A stretch of 64,000 nt of DNA, taken from contig OX457038.1 in assembly GCA_949752735.1 (NCBI GenBank), forward strand, positions 22,318,655 to 22,382,654, given 5' to 3'. Below are positions 41,639-51,256 of this stretch, in pieces. The position numbers and the translations under genes were made by a program. This stretch comes from Lumbricus terrestris. Lineage: Eukaryota; Annelida; Clitellata; Crassiclitellata; Lumbricidae. The notes under the pieces were generated by a model. The model had not been told where the DNA came from, did no database searches, and saw only the letters and a list, made by a program, of their open reading frames with translations. Within the stretch, counting starts at the first letter, position 1; each line of letters starts with the position of its first letter.

Positions 41639-42600
41639 GGGCTATGGAGACCCTGGAGGCCTGGATGTCTTCTAAGCGTTTGCGACTGAACCCTACCAAG
41701 ACGCAATAGGCTATAGGCCCAGGGCTTAAAGTGTGCCAGGACGGTCATGGACGGCGTCCTGGCACTTATTTTCGAGGCAGGACGCCGTCCTATGACTTAT
41801 TTGGCCAGCACTGCCAGGACGGTCGTCCATGACTGCCAGGACGGCGTCCATGCAGTTCACAAATAGCTGGCAAACAAGAGTCTAAAATGGCTCCATTTGA
41901 GGTCGACACAGCTAAAAATGCGCCGGTCGCTGGGGCTCCGCCCCAGACCCCGCTGTCTTAGCTTCTTGATTACCTAAACTTTCACTGTTGTGGTTACGGT
42001 AAAGACAAAACCTTTTTCTTTTACAATAAAACTTTTATTTTTGTTGTTATCCTGGTAGCTTGCAACACTGAAAAACGACTTATTCTTGAAGTTTTCGCGA
42101 CTTTATTGTTCACAAATAGCTGGCAAACAAGAGTCTAAATGGCTCTATTTGAGGTCGACACAGCTAAAAAATGCGCCGGTCGCTGGGGCTCCGCCCCAGA
42201 CCCCGCTGGGGGAGCTTACGACGCTCCCTCAGACCCCCTAGTCGGCATGGGCTTCGTGCCTTCGGCACTCGCAGCCTCGCGCCTTCGACGCCGCCACTGA
42301 CGGGACCAATTATACAATTCAGCGTCCTGGCACTTCTTTTTTTACACTTTAAGCACTGTATAGGCCTATATGGTTTGGGACGCGTCAACAACTGGCGAAA
42401 ATCGACATGAAAGCCTTAGCATTAGAGTTTCCTCTGATTGCTTTCTCACCTTCTGTGCGGGACCTTGGTATTATCTTAGACCAAGAGCTAACTTTCACTC
42501 GGCATATAAACCTGCTATGCCGAAGCTGTTACTTTGCTGTTACTACCAGTTGCGTCAGCTTAAGGTGGTCTCCCGCTCTCTGTCTTTTATTCATTCATTC
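41639..42600 (+). pseudogene. LINE-B fragment split by a hAT
   Basis: METLEAWMSSKRLRLNPTKT (41644-41706), then the hAT 41720-42358, then IWFGTRQQLAKIDMKALALE and SVRDLGIILDQELTFTRHIN (42370-42520). A stop and frameshifts are present. At about 42590 it is interrupted by an antisense copy of the same family. Confidence 0.82.
41720..42358. mobile_element. hAT element, 8-bp TSD TATAGGCC
   Basis: Ends CAGGGCTTAAAGTG and CACTTTAAGCACTG. Exact TATAGGCC at 41712-41719 and 42359-42366. Two copies of a 75-bp segment (TCACAAATAGCTGGCAAACA ... CGGTCGCTGGGGCTCCGCCC) at 41866-41955 and 42110-42200. Longest member of the CAGTGCTTAAAGTG family in the window. Confidence 0.9.
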
Positions 42601-43985
42601 ATTTCGAGAATTTACATAGCGCCTCTTCCAGAAATCTACTCAGAGGCGCTCCCAGCCTAGCCACAGCTAAAAATAGGATTTTAGATACTTAAAAAATGCA
42701 GGGGCTAAGTCCCAATGTTAGTGGGAAGCCATTCCAGATAGAGGGACCCAGAACAGAAAAGGCTCGGCGCTGTCTGATAGAAGAGCGAGATCGCGGAACC
42801 AAAAGTTCGCCCGTTGCCGCAGAGCGAAGAGCTCGACGGGCTGCAAGGTCTGAGACAGGTCGACAAAGGCTAGACAAGTACAACGGAGCACAAGAAAGAC
42901 GGCATCGCCAAACAAGTGCGGCAACTCGGTAGGAGAAGCGCTGTGAAGCAGGGAGCCAGTGGAGAACGTCACGCACAGTGATGCCACAGCTGGGTTTTTT
43001 TTCCACTAGATCTGGGTTTTTGGCCTTCGTCTGGGTTTCTGGGGGTTTTTTGGGGCAAGATCTGGGTTTATTTTGGTGAGTTGACATTTTGTTCTTACAA
43101 CACATGAATATTCTGTGAAATTCAATGTAAAATGGTTGTGATACATAATTTTTCCACTAATTTTAATTTTAAACTCCACAATCAAGATCTCATGTTGTCA
43201 ATTCACAAATAATTTATAACCTGAGGAATAGTTCTGCACAGAAATAAACCATTTTGACAATTCAAAATAGATCAGGTCACTCGAGTCTCTTTCCTTGTAA
43301 AGCCTCAATAGCATGCATATACAGTAGCCTAACTGTTATACACTGTAGGTCAGGTCAATCCTATAATAGCCAAGTTAATTTGTTGCAGAGTATTAATGTT
43401 CTAGACTAGGTGTTTAAAACGTTGGATTGTTGGTGTATTAAGAAAATTTGGCTGGAGACCTCGGACAATTTTAAAACTTTGTAAACTTAGCCTAAGCCAT
43501 GTGTGTTATGTGCTTAATTATTAATATGATTATGATGATTCATTATAATAATGATCATCTGGTAGACTCAACCGGCTGCGCATGCGCACACGAATATATC
43601 GATTGAGCTTATTGTCAGTATGGATCCCGAGTGTCTGACAACTTTGACAATTGATACTTTTAAAGTTGTAATTACATTTTATTCGACTCTTTTTACGAAA
43701 ATTTTGTTAATCCTCATGCGAATAAGCGAAAAACCAACTTAATTTGAACAAAGGGGGTCTAAAATGGCTTATATGAATAGTCTGGGTTTTTCTGGGATTT
43801 TTTGGAAGAAAATCTGGGTTTATTTCAGAAACCTCAGTGGCAACACTGCTCACGCATGTAAGCAGAGACGGGGGCATATTTAGGAATGCGGCCAATGAGG
43901 CAAGCAGCCGAACGAAGAACTCGTTCAAGGCAAAGATTTTAAGAGGGAGGAAGATAGGTCACTACGGCGCTCCGTTCGGGCCATC
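42600..43985 (-). pseudogene. LINE-B, antisense copy, split by a hAT and a TIR element
   Basis: From 3' to 5' on the plus coordinates: (ATTC)n tail at 42590-42604, GAGCGCCTCTGAGTAG UTR, then RSRSSIRQRRAFSVLGPSIW and RDVLHWLPASQRFSYRVAAL (42689-42967). After the hAT 42976-43848 come LERVLRSAA-type remnants (43857-43955), and after the element 43963-46268 a few more codons may follow to about 46295. Confidence 0.75.
42976..43848. mobile_element. hAT element, 8-bp TSD (G/C)TCACGCA
   Basis: Ends CAGTGATGCCAC and GTGGCAACACTG. Flanks GTCACGCA (42968-42975) and CTCACGCA (43849-43856). Subterminal TCTGGGTTTTT words repeat several times near both ends (CTGGGTTT direct on both sides). No transposase. 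Confidence 0.8.
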
Positions 43986-45002
43986 GGGTAAAAAAAATTA
44001 AAAAGTCGTTATAACGACTTTAATCTCGTTATTACGACTTTAATCTCGTTATAACGACTTTTTCGTTTGTACGACTTTTCGGTGCTAAAAATAGCAAATA
44101 AAATTTCCCAATTCCATCTATGAATAAACTGGCTACGTTTTTGGTGGTTATAATTATGATTAGGTCTTGTTTATATCGGTTAATAAGTAGCCTGCTTAGA
44201 CATCATTTGTGAAATATTTGCACTAAACATTTGATTGTAGAGTAGGCCTACAACCACTCCCAGTTCCAGGTAAAACTTACAAAAGAGGTTTTAGTTGCTA
44301 GACGGCTGTTATTGCTTTTGTATTTTAGTGAAAGAACCCACAGTAACACACGTCGTATTTACAATCTAGGCCTATATGGAACGGCTACCTATAGCCTACC
44401 TATAATTATATAGGGCTGATTGATTAGGCCTATAGGCTTTTATTGAAATATCCAAGGCTATAATTATTTATGAGTAGGCTTATAGCCCTCTGCCGTCACA
44501 TTTATAGTAATTTTATTAGACTATAAAATAAACTTACACATATAGGCCTAATGATCGAATTTCTGCAATTGTTATAACGTACGTTATTTATAGGCCTACG
44601 AATGTGGATGTCTTCAAACTGTGTTCCGCGCATTCGAAGGTTGGCGAGAGGATACCTGGCGGGGGATCTCAGTAGGCCTTTAGGCCTTTTTTTATTGAAC
44701 AATCCTGTTGACCGGCCGCAACCGATTACAGTGTATATATAGGCAGGCCCGGCCCTACCATGTGCGAGGCAGCAAGCGATTAGCGGGCCCTTAAGCATGA
44801 ATTTGCGGAGTTGACTTCCTGCCAATAGGTCCACAGTAAGCCCTATTGAGGCAGGCTTAAATAAATTTTTGCTTTTAAAATTGTGCTCCTTTTTATTCCC
44901 ACTTTTATGTTATCTACCAAAATGGCGAAATCTGTTGGTGAAATGTCCTATCAATCAAAATAACTGATTGATAAAACGCCCATGGTATTATATATTATAG
45001 TG

Positions 45003-45225
45003 TTTGTTTGTTTGTATGTGCACTTGTTATAGCGCCCCTTCAAGCTCTCTACTCAGAGGCGCTCCCGAATGCAGAGCGGACACTGCATCGGAGTTTCACG
45101 CCGAAGCGCTGAGCAATTGTGAGTGAAGGACTTGCCCAAGGTCCTTACGCGGCGAGGTGGATTCGAACCTCGAACCTTCCGGCTTCAAGGCAACTACGCC
45201 ACCACTACCCCACCGCGCCCCACAA
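45003..45225 (-). mobile_element. SINE-A, best-preserved copy
   Basis: On the minus strand: GGGGCGCGGTGGGGTAGTGG (A box), GGTTCGAATCCACC (B box), GACCTTGGGCAAGTCCTTC, GATGCAGTGTCCGCTCTGC and the tail GGGAGCGCCTCTGAGTAGAG ... GGGGCGCTATAACAAGTGCA, then (CAAA)n-type A-rich end. Confidence 0.85.
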
Positions 45226-45229
45226 ATAA

Positions 45230-45690
45230 TAGTTAATAATAACATGATAATCATATAAACTATTAAATATATTGTTATCATATAAATAGTAAATAATATC
45301 GCAGTATATTATAACAGTTCATGTAATACAATGATGTAAACAGCAACTAAAAATTATCAATTTTTTTTTAAATTTCTGGAGGGATGTCACTCTGTTCTTA
45401 GTTGGACAAAAATAGTATTTGTACAATTATACATTAAATTATACTCATTGCAATATGATAGCATCATATACTGTATTAGTAAATAATAGCCCTATATAAT
45501 CATAATTATAACAGTAGGCTAAATAATATTACGGTATGTTATAATACTTCTTGTAAAATAATGATGTAAACAGCAACTAAAACTATTGTCATTTCGTCAA
45601 TTTTTCTGGGGGAAATGTCAATCCTGTGGGGAAGCCCAGAGACGTCTTATGTATACGTCTAGATTAAACACTGCCCGTGACGTATATAGT
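45230..45690. repeat. Two-unit tandem repeat ending GATTAAACACTG
   Basis: Two diverged units of about 240 bp sharing ATATTATAACAGTTCATGTA, AATGATGTAAACAGCAACTA and TTTTTCTGG(G)GG. A related two-unit array with the same right end (AGACGTCTAGATTAAACACT) is at 58330-58830. Confidence 0.75.
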
Positions 45691-45724
45691 ACTCTATCAG
45701 TTTTTGCAAGTGATCAGAATTTGG

Positions 45725-45850
45725 GACCGCCGTTCGGACGATTGCGAACATCTTAAAAGTTTTATTTGACCACGCTAAGGTTGGGAGCGCCTCTGGGTAG
45801 ACCCTCTAAGAGGTGCTATATAAATGCATCCATTGAATGAATGAATTGAT
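45725..45850 (+). mobile_element. LINE-B 3' tail fragment
   Basis: GGGAGCGCCTCTGGGTAG ... AAGAGGTGCTATATAAATGC then (GAAT)n. Matches other LINE-B 3' ends. The preceding coding sequence is decayed. Confidence 0.7.
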
Positions 45851-46295
45851 TAATTAATGTAGTTTAGCGCCGCAACTTATTCACCATTAATTTTAATTAC
45901 TCGACCGCTTGTATTCGACCATCGATGCAACGCATGCAATGGTGAACAATTTACGACGCTAAGCTAATGTAATACGTTTAACACTCTTAGGCCTACTATT
46001 ATTATTTATATATTATTATTAATTTATTACTATTTTGAGTCCTTGCTTTTGAACGTGAAGCACAAAGATTGTATGTAGTTATGTACGCCTGATAAACACG
46101 AAAGAAGAAGCAAATAAACACGTGTTTATTTATAGAACAAATTGCAATTTTCCATTCTATTTTTAGCAACAAAAAGTCGTATAAACGAAAAAGTCGTAAT
46201 AACGAGATTAAAGTCGTTATAACGACTTTTTAATTTTTTTTACCCGATGGCCCGAACGGAGCGCCGTAGGTCACCAATGACAAGAATGCTAAAGG

Positions 46296-47353
46296 GGTCG
46301 CGCAAGGGCTTCTGGTCAATTCATAGGCTCAGACTCGCAGCGATTTTTAACCGACGACTTTATAGGCTACTAGCTGAATTACCCGGCGTTGCCCGGGAAA
46401 TTTCGGTTTTTAGTTCCCACTTCCCAGCCACGCCTGACCCCTGGAAATTTCGGTTTTTAGTCCCCAGCCACGCTGACCCCGCTCCCACTCCGCCTTTCTC
46501 ACCCCGCCTTCTTCCATCGGCCACAACCCGGCCTGGCGTTCTCCGTGAAATGTAGGGTTTTCGCCGCAAACCATCTCCAAGCCGCCTCTGCGGGGCGGTT
46601 TCGCTCGGCATTTGTCGGTGAATCTTGGTTCTTTTGCCTAAACACGTCCGCCCTAAATAATGTCCAGATGGCCTACATACGACGGCACAGTATAATATTA
46701 ATTACTGGTTTCCATTGTCATTATCTTGCGATCAACCATTCATAATTATTATCAGCGTTTTTAGTATTATTGTGCGAAAGCGCGCGCTATAAAATCGGCC
46801 GTTTAAAGTGAGGTGAAGAAGTGATGACGTCATAAATCTATGGATTCTTTTAAAAGGGTTCTGTAACTTCCGGCGACCAATCTTAATTTCTTAAATATTG
46901 CGTTAACTTTCGGAAAGAAGATTAAAAGTTTAAAACTCGGGAAACGGTAAGATTTTTGGATCGCGAAGCCCGATAGTGTTCCCCGGTGATGCTAAAAAAG
47001 TATTTTTGTAAATATTGAGAAAAATCGGTCTGGTGGATAAGAAGAAAATTGGTTCATTAAATTGTAACAACTTGTATTTATAGGTTTAGATAAATTATGA
47101 CCGTGCGTATAGTGTTTCGCTTAGTCACAGCCTAAAATTTTATTTTTTTCTCCAAGATCAACATTTACACTGTTCAGATAATAAATATAATCGATATCTA
47201 TTTTTAAATCGGTAATTTTACTGTGTTTCCAGCAGATAAATCGTATTTCCGAATTTTTTCAGGGTTTGAATCTTCCGCAGCCAGCCTATAACGTCATCGG
47301 CTAAAATTCGCTGCGAGTCTGAGCCTATGAATTGACCAGAAAACCTTGCGTGA
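46296..47353. mobile_element. Inverted-repeat element, about 75-bp TIRs
   Basis: The left GCGCAAGGGCTTCTGGTCAA ... TAGGCTCAGACTCGCAGCGA is matched in reverse complement at 47275-47353 with about 10 differences. No clear target duplication. Near the left end is CTAGCTGAATTACCCGGCGT TGCCCGGG, a sequence I recall from dispersed repeats in many invertebrates. No transposase frame. Confidence 0.7.
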
Positions 47354-47625
47354 CCTCATTCGCACTGCGGCCAGCCAATATCCTTTAAGTAGTCCATCTT
47401 TTTCCCTGTTAAAATCTTTGGTTCGAGGCGCCCAATTAGTCCAAGTGGCAGACCCACAAGTACCGAACTGCAGTAATCAATTCTAATAGTGACAAAAGCA
47501 TGCACAAGAGTCATAGTAGCACTATGAGAGAGGGATATTGAGACAGCTTGGAGGTGACGAAGCTGGTAGTAACAACTATGACCAAATTGATATGCTTTGA
47601 GAAATTGAGAAATTTTTCCACGTGA
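47354..47625 (-). pseudogene. LINE-B fragment
   Basis: The minus strand reads HSCYYQLRHLQAVSISLSHS, VTIRIDYCSSVLVGLPLGLI and then a shortened MDYLKDIGW. Compared with the 20-kb copy, the region around RVLRSAARLVGRIP is missing (internal deletion). Confidence 0.72.
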
Positions 47626-47714
47626 CTTCCGATGGCGTGACACGAGAAAAAAGCGACTCGTGAAGTTAATTATATTTTCTAAGTAATGAATAAAGTAAAA
47701 GTTAAACAAGTCAT

Positions 47715-48552
47715 ATGAACTCTTTCCAAGAACTATCTACGTCGAAAATGCCTAAAAAGGAAACTTTAAAAGTCGATCGAGATGATCTAATTGACGCACT
47801 AACGGAGGGGCGAGTGATCGAGGCACTGCGCACGAGTCTTATGGTTTCTCTAAAACCCGCGATTGATGATGTTGTACGTGAACGGTTGAAGAAGTTTGAG
47901 GTAACTCTCAGAGATACCATAGAGACGGTAGTGCGGGAGGTGTTCGACGCTCGAATTAAGTCTTGTGAAGAATCCGTGGCTAGACTGACGTAAGAAAATG
48001 TTCAACTAAAACAGCGAATGGATCAAATGGAGGTTTTTTCAAAGGCAGACAACCTGGTGGTTCGTGGAATCTCCGAAGGGTCGATGGCTGAGAGGATCTT
48101 GGGTCAGGGAGTGGGTGAAGGAGATCAGCCGAAGGAAACAAGCCTTGCCACCTGCGATCTGATCGTGGATCTCTGTAATCAACGTTTGGGAGTCCCCATC
48201 ACCAGGCAAGACATCTCTATTGCACATCGTATCCGAAGCGGAAAGGATGGAATTCGTCCAATTGTTGTACGATTTACCTCACGACGCATTCGCGACGATG
48301 TATACAGAGCACGCAGAGGTCTCCGATCGTTCCTTTGGATCCTTCAACCACTCCAGCACACCGGTCTTCATCAATGAGCAGCTGACCAAAAGTAACTCGG
48401 AGATCTTTTTTCGTGCCTGGAAGTTACTGCGTGGGAAGCATTTTACGGGGGCTTGGACTACCAATGGAGAGATCTACATCAAGAGGAGGACTTCCGCGAA
48501 CGAAAAACCGACCAAGATCGACTCGATCCACGACCTGCCAAGTGAGGACTAA
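47715..48552 (+). pseudogene. LINE ORF1 (coiled coil plus RNA-binding-like domain)
   Basis: MNSFQELSTSKMPKKETLKV begins a charged helical region (IDALTEGRVIEAL, RERLKKFEVTLRDTIETVV), likely a coiled coil. An in-frame TAA at 47992 follows SVARLT, and the reading then continues ENVQLKQRMDQMEVFSKADN, LVVRGISEG, ISIAHRIRSGKDGIRPIVVR and FTSRRIRDDVYRARRGLRS. A frameshift near 48325 leads to VFINEQLTKSNSEIFFRAWK and EIYIKRRTSANEKPTKI, then a stop. The HR-G-RPIVVRF and VFINE-LT blocks are typical of ORF1 RNA-binding domains of LINEs. Expected role: coating LINE RNA. Broken by one stop and one frameshift. Confidence 0.75.
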
Positions 48553-49110
48553 CAGTTCATTAACTTGAACGTTGTCTGTATCCACTTGTACATTTTCATT
48601 ACAAGATATTGCTAAAATACTAAAATCCTTCATTGGATCGCTTTTGACTTTTGTTTTATAGCCTGACTTTTCGTTCTGTGTGAGTTGAATGGATGACTCA
48701 GGTTTTTCAGTTTTGTTGTGTACGTGTGTTTCTGGTTGTTCGCTTTGCACATCAATTAACTATTGTTCTTGTGCTAAATATTCAAACCCAATCGATAGGC
48801 CTGATGCAAGGCATTGTAATAGGTGTAATGTGTCTGCCTTCCCATTTGATCATGAAAATAATGATCAGGAATTTACTAGTGTAGTCTCTAAAACCGATTC
48901 CAATGTTGAGGCCCAGCCTGGTGAATTTATGGACTGTGTTTTTTGCCCAGTGGATGAAGATGCAGAAAACTCTCCTATACTAACTAATCCGGATATTGAC
49001 CCTGACACTAATTACTATAATGATATAAAACTGTGCAATAGTAGATATATGTGTGCTGAGGAAATTGGTACTAAGTTTAATATAGGCTAAATGAGCAATC
49101 CCTTTCTGTT

Positions 49111-49812
49111 ATGCATCTTAATTGTAGGAGTTTGCTTCATAAGGTTTCCGAAGTAAATATTCTGCTATGTCAAACGAAATCAACAATTTTAGCCTTAACG
49201 GAAACCTGGTTGGATGCAGACACTGCTAATACTGTCTCCATACCTGGATACAGTTTTGTTCACAGATGTAGGAGTGATGGGAGAGGAGGGGGAGGAGTGG
49301 GTTTCTTTGTCAGGAGTGGTACTGATTTTCAACAGATTGGATGGGCAATGTCTAAGCCAGGTGCTTATGAATGTATGTTTATAAAAATTAAGCAGAAGAT
49401 AGAGAAGGACTTGATGGTCGGCGTCATCTATCGACCACCGGGTGATGGTCTTGATCAATTCAATGAAGAATTTGACTCATTGCTGTCGCATTTATCTAGG
49501 ACAAAGAGCAATTCTTTTTTGGCTGGTGATTTCAATATTGATTTACTAAAAGTGAATGCGCACACACCTACCCGAACGTTTTTTAATTCGTTAACTTCAA
49601 ATCGATTTTTACCAATGATCTTAAGGCCAACAAGAATAACTGATGATACAGCTACCTTAATTGATAATATCTTCACGAATACTTTATCTGACTGCTCTGA
49701 TTCCGCCATCATTATAAATGATTTATCTGACCATCTACCTATTTTTACACAAACCAAATGTGTACGACCATTAATGGAAAAAAATTCCTACTTACGAGAA
49801 AAGAATCATTAA
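49111..49812 (+). CDS. LINE AP endonuclease domain, open frame
   Basis: 233 residues without a stop. MHLNCRSLLHKVSEV is the N-terminal N-R-S motif, LALTETWLD has the catalytic Glu, VGVIYRPPGD follows, FLAGDFNIDLL has the catalytic Asp-Phe-Asn, and LSDHLPIF has the final Asp-His. All core residues of the exonuclease-endonuclease-phosphatase fold are present. This domain nicks target DNA to prime reverse transcription. Frame breaks at about 49800, where the downstream reading shifts to EVFCACEQGDPSSAYETFIE. The start could instead lie further upstream, since the codons before this Met are open for a short way. Confidence 0.87.
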   Translation: MHLNCRSLLHKVSEVNILLCQTKSTILALTETWLDADTANTVSIPGYSFVHRCRSDGRGGGGVGFFVRSGTDFQQIGWAMSKPGAYECMFIKIKQKIEKDLMVGVIYRPPGDGLDQFNEEFDSLLSHLSRTKSNSFLAGDFNIDLLKVNAHTPTRTFFNSLTSNRFLPMILRPTRITDDTATLIDNIFTNTLSDCSDSAIIINDLSDHLPIFTQTKCVRPLMEKNSYLREKNH

Positions 49813-50341
49813 TGAGAAAACAAAAAGTCAATTTGATGGCTTGCTGGATTCTACCGACTGGTCAGAAGTATTCTGTGCATGTGAGCAAGGAGACCCGTCC
49901 TCTGCTTATGAAACATTTATTGAAAAATATAAATCAGCATATGAACATTCTTTCCCAAAAACAAATTATTCATCGAAAACAAGATTGAAAATTAAACAGC
50001 CTTGGATGACACAAGCGCTGCTAAAATCCTGTAGAAAGAAATCGCATCTGTATAAAAAAATACATAAAAAACCCAACACAAGAAAATAAGTCTAGCTTCA
50101 TAGCCTATCGAAATAAATTTTAAAAAATACGAAAACCTACTGAGCGTCATTATTATATGGGAAAATTTCTGGAATGTGAAAATTACTTGAATAAAACCTG
50201 GAAAGTAATTAAAATGCTTCTACATGGAAACAGAATCTCTGAGATGCCAGATAGCTTTCTTATCAATAATGTAGAAATTAAAGATAAGCACCTTATAGCT
50301 TGCAAATTTAACGAATTCTTTACAGAAATTGGACCTTTAAG

Positions 50342-51235
50342 TTGGCCGCAAAAATTCCTGACACTAATGCATCCTTTCTTGATTACTTGAAAGACCGGTC
50401 TACTTCTTCTATTGGGATAGAATTAGCATCACCAGCTGAAATAGAGGAGGAAGGGATAAAAGTGGGAGGAATGTGGATCAGGGCATTAAGATTCGCAGAC
50501 GATCAAGCAATGATGGCAGAAAGTCAGGAAGGGTTACAAACAATGATGGACCGGCTGAATACAACATCAAAAGAATACGGAATGAAAATCAACATAAAGA
50601 AAACAAAGGTTATGAGAATAAGCAAAGGAGAGCAGAAGGCAGTTAAAATATTCATAGATGGAGAAGAATTAGAACAAGTCAAGGAATTTGCGTATCTCGG
50701 CAGTACGATTACGGAAGATGCTAGATGCCACAGAGAAATACAACGAAGGATTGTACTAGGAAAAGATGCATTTGAAAAGAGGAAAGAGCTACTGAGAAGA
50801 GGAATCAATAAGGAGCTGAAAAAGAAAATGATAAAAACCTTAGTATGGAGTGTGATGTTATATGGATCAGAGACATGGACTATGCGAATGGAAGACATCA
50901 AGAGAATTGAAGCATTTGAAATGTGGTTATGGAGAAGGATAGAAAGAATCAGCTGGAGGGATCATATCAGCAATGAGGAGGTATTGAGAAGAGTCGGAGA
51001 AAAGAGAGCGATGATACACACAATTAGAGAAAGACAAAGAAGATGGATCGGGCACACACTCAGAGGAGACTCGATGCTGCGAACAATCATAGAGGGGAAA
51101 ATGGATGGAAAAAGAACGAGAGGCAGACCAAGACAAAGACTGTTAGACTGGATGATGAAAGATGGCTATCAGAAGATGAAAATGAAAGCGCAGAACAGAG
51201 AAGAATGGAGACGTCAAACATTCGAACCTGCCTAA
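50342..51235 (+). CDS. Chimeric frame: Jockey linker fused to RTE RT C-terminus
   Basis: A 297-residue uninterrupted frame made of two elements. Residues 1-34 (MAAKIPDTNASFLDYLKDRS ... LASPAEI) are the Jockey-like linker. From residue 35 (EEEGIKVGGMWIRALRFADD) to the end it is the RTE-like RT from motif C onward: FADDQAMMAES, INIKKTKVM, FAYLGSTITEDARCHREIQR, VMLYGSETWTM, WRRIERISWR, RRWIGHTLRGD, RGRPRQRLLDWM. The RTE copy starts at 50444 and is 5'-truncated 2-3 turns before its catalytic FADD. The fusion is by chance in frame and lacks motifs A and B, so it cannot polymerise. Confidence 0.85.
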   Translation: MAAKIPDTNASFLDYLKDRSTSSIGIELASPAEIEEEGIKVGGMWIRALRFADDQAMMAESQEGLQTMMDRLNTTSKEYGMKINIKKTKVMRISKGEQKAVKIFIDGEELEQVKEFAYLGSTITEDARCHREIQRRIVLGKDAFEKRKELLRRGINKELKKKMIKTLVWSVMLYGSETWTMRMEDIKRIEAFEMWLWRRIERISWRDHISNEEVLRRVGEKRAMIHTIRERQRRWIGHTLRGDSMLRTIIEGKMDGKRTRGRPRQRLLDWMMKDGYQKMKMKAQNREEWRRQTFEPA

Positions 51236-51256
51236 GGGCAGAGCACGGAAAAGAAG
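50444..51256 (+). mobile_element. 5'-truncated RTE-like LINE insertion, 10-bp TSD
   Basis: AGCTGAAATA occurs at 50434-50443 and 51257-51266. Removing the 813-bp insert and one copy restores ASPAEIISIAYELRTTHSRG in the host LINE. The insert ends in a GGAAAAGAAG purine-rich tail. Confidence 0.88.

Larger units (their letters stand above)
43963..46268. mobile_element. Long-TIR element with AAGTCGTTATAACGACTT arrays
   Basis: TIRs of about 120-130 bp start TACGGCGCTCCGTTCGGGCC at both ends. Inside each TIR are two or three copies of AAAGTCGTTATAACGACTTT, a perfect 20-bp palindrome, joined by AATCTCGTTATTACGAC. GGTCAC flanks both ends (43957-43962 and 46269-46274). The 2.3-kb interior has no transposase but carries SINE-A, a tandem array and a LINE-B tail. 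Confidence 0.85.
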
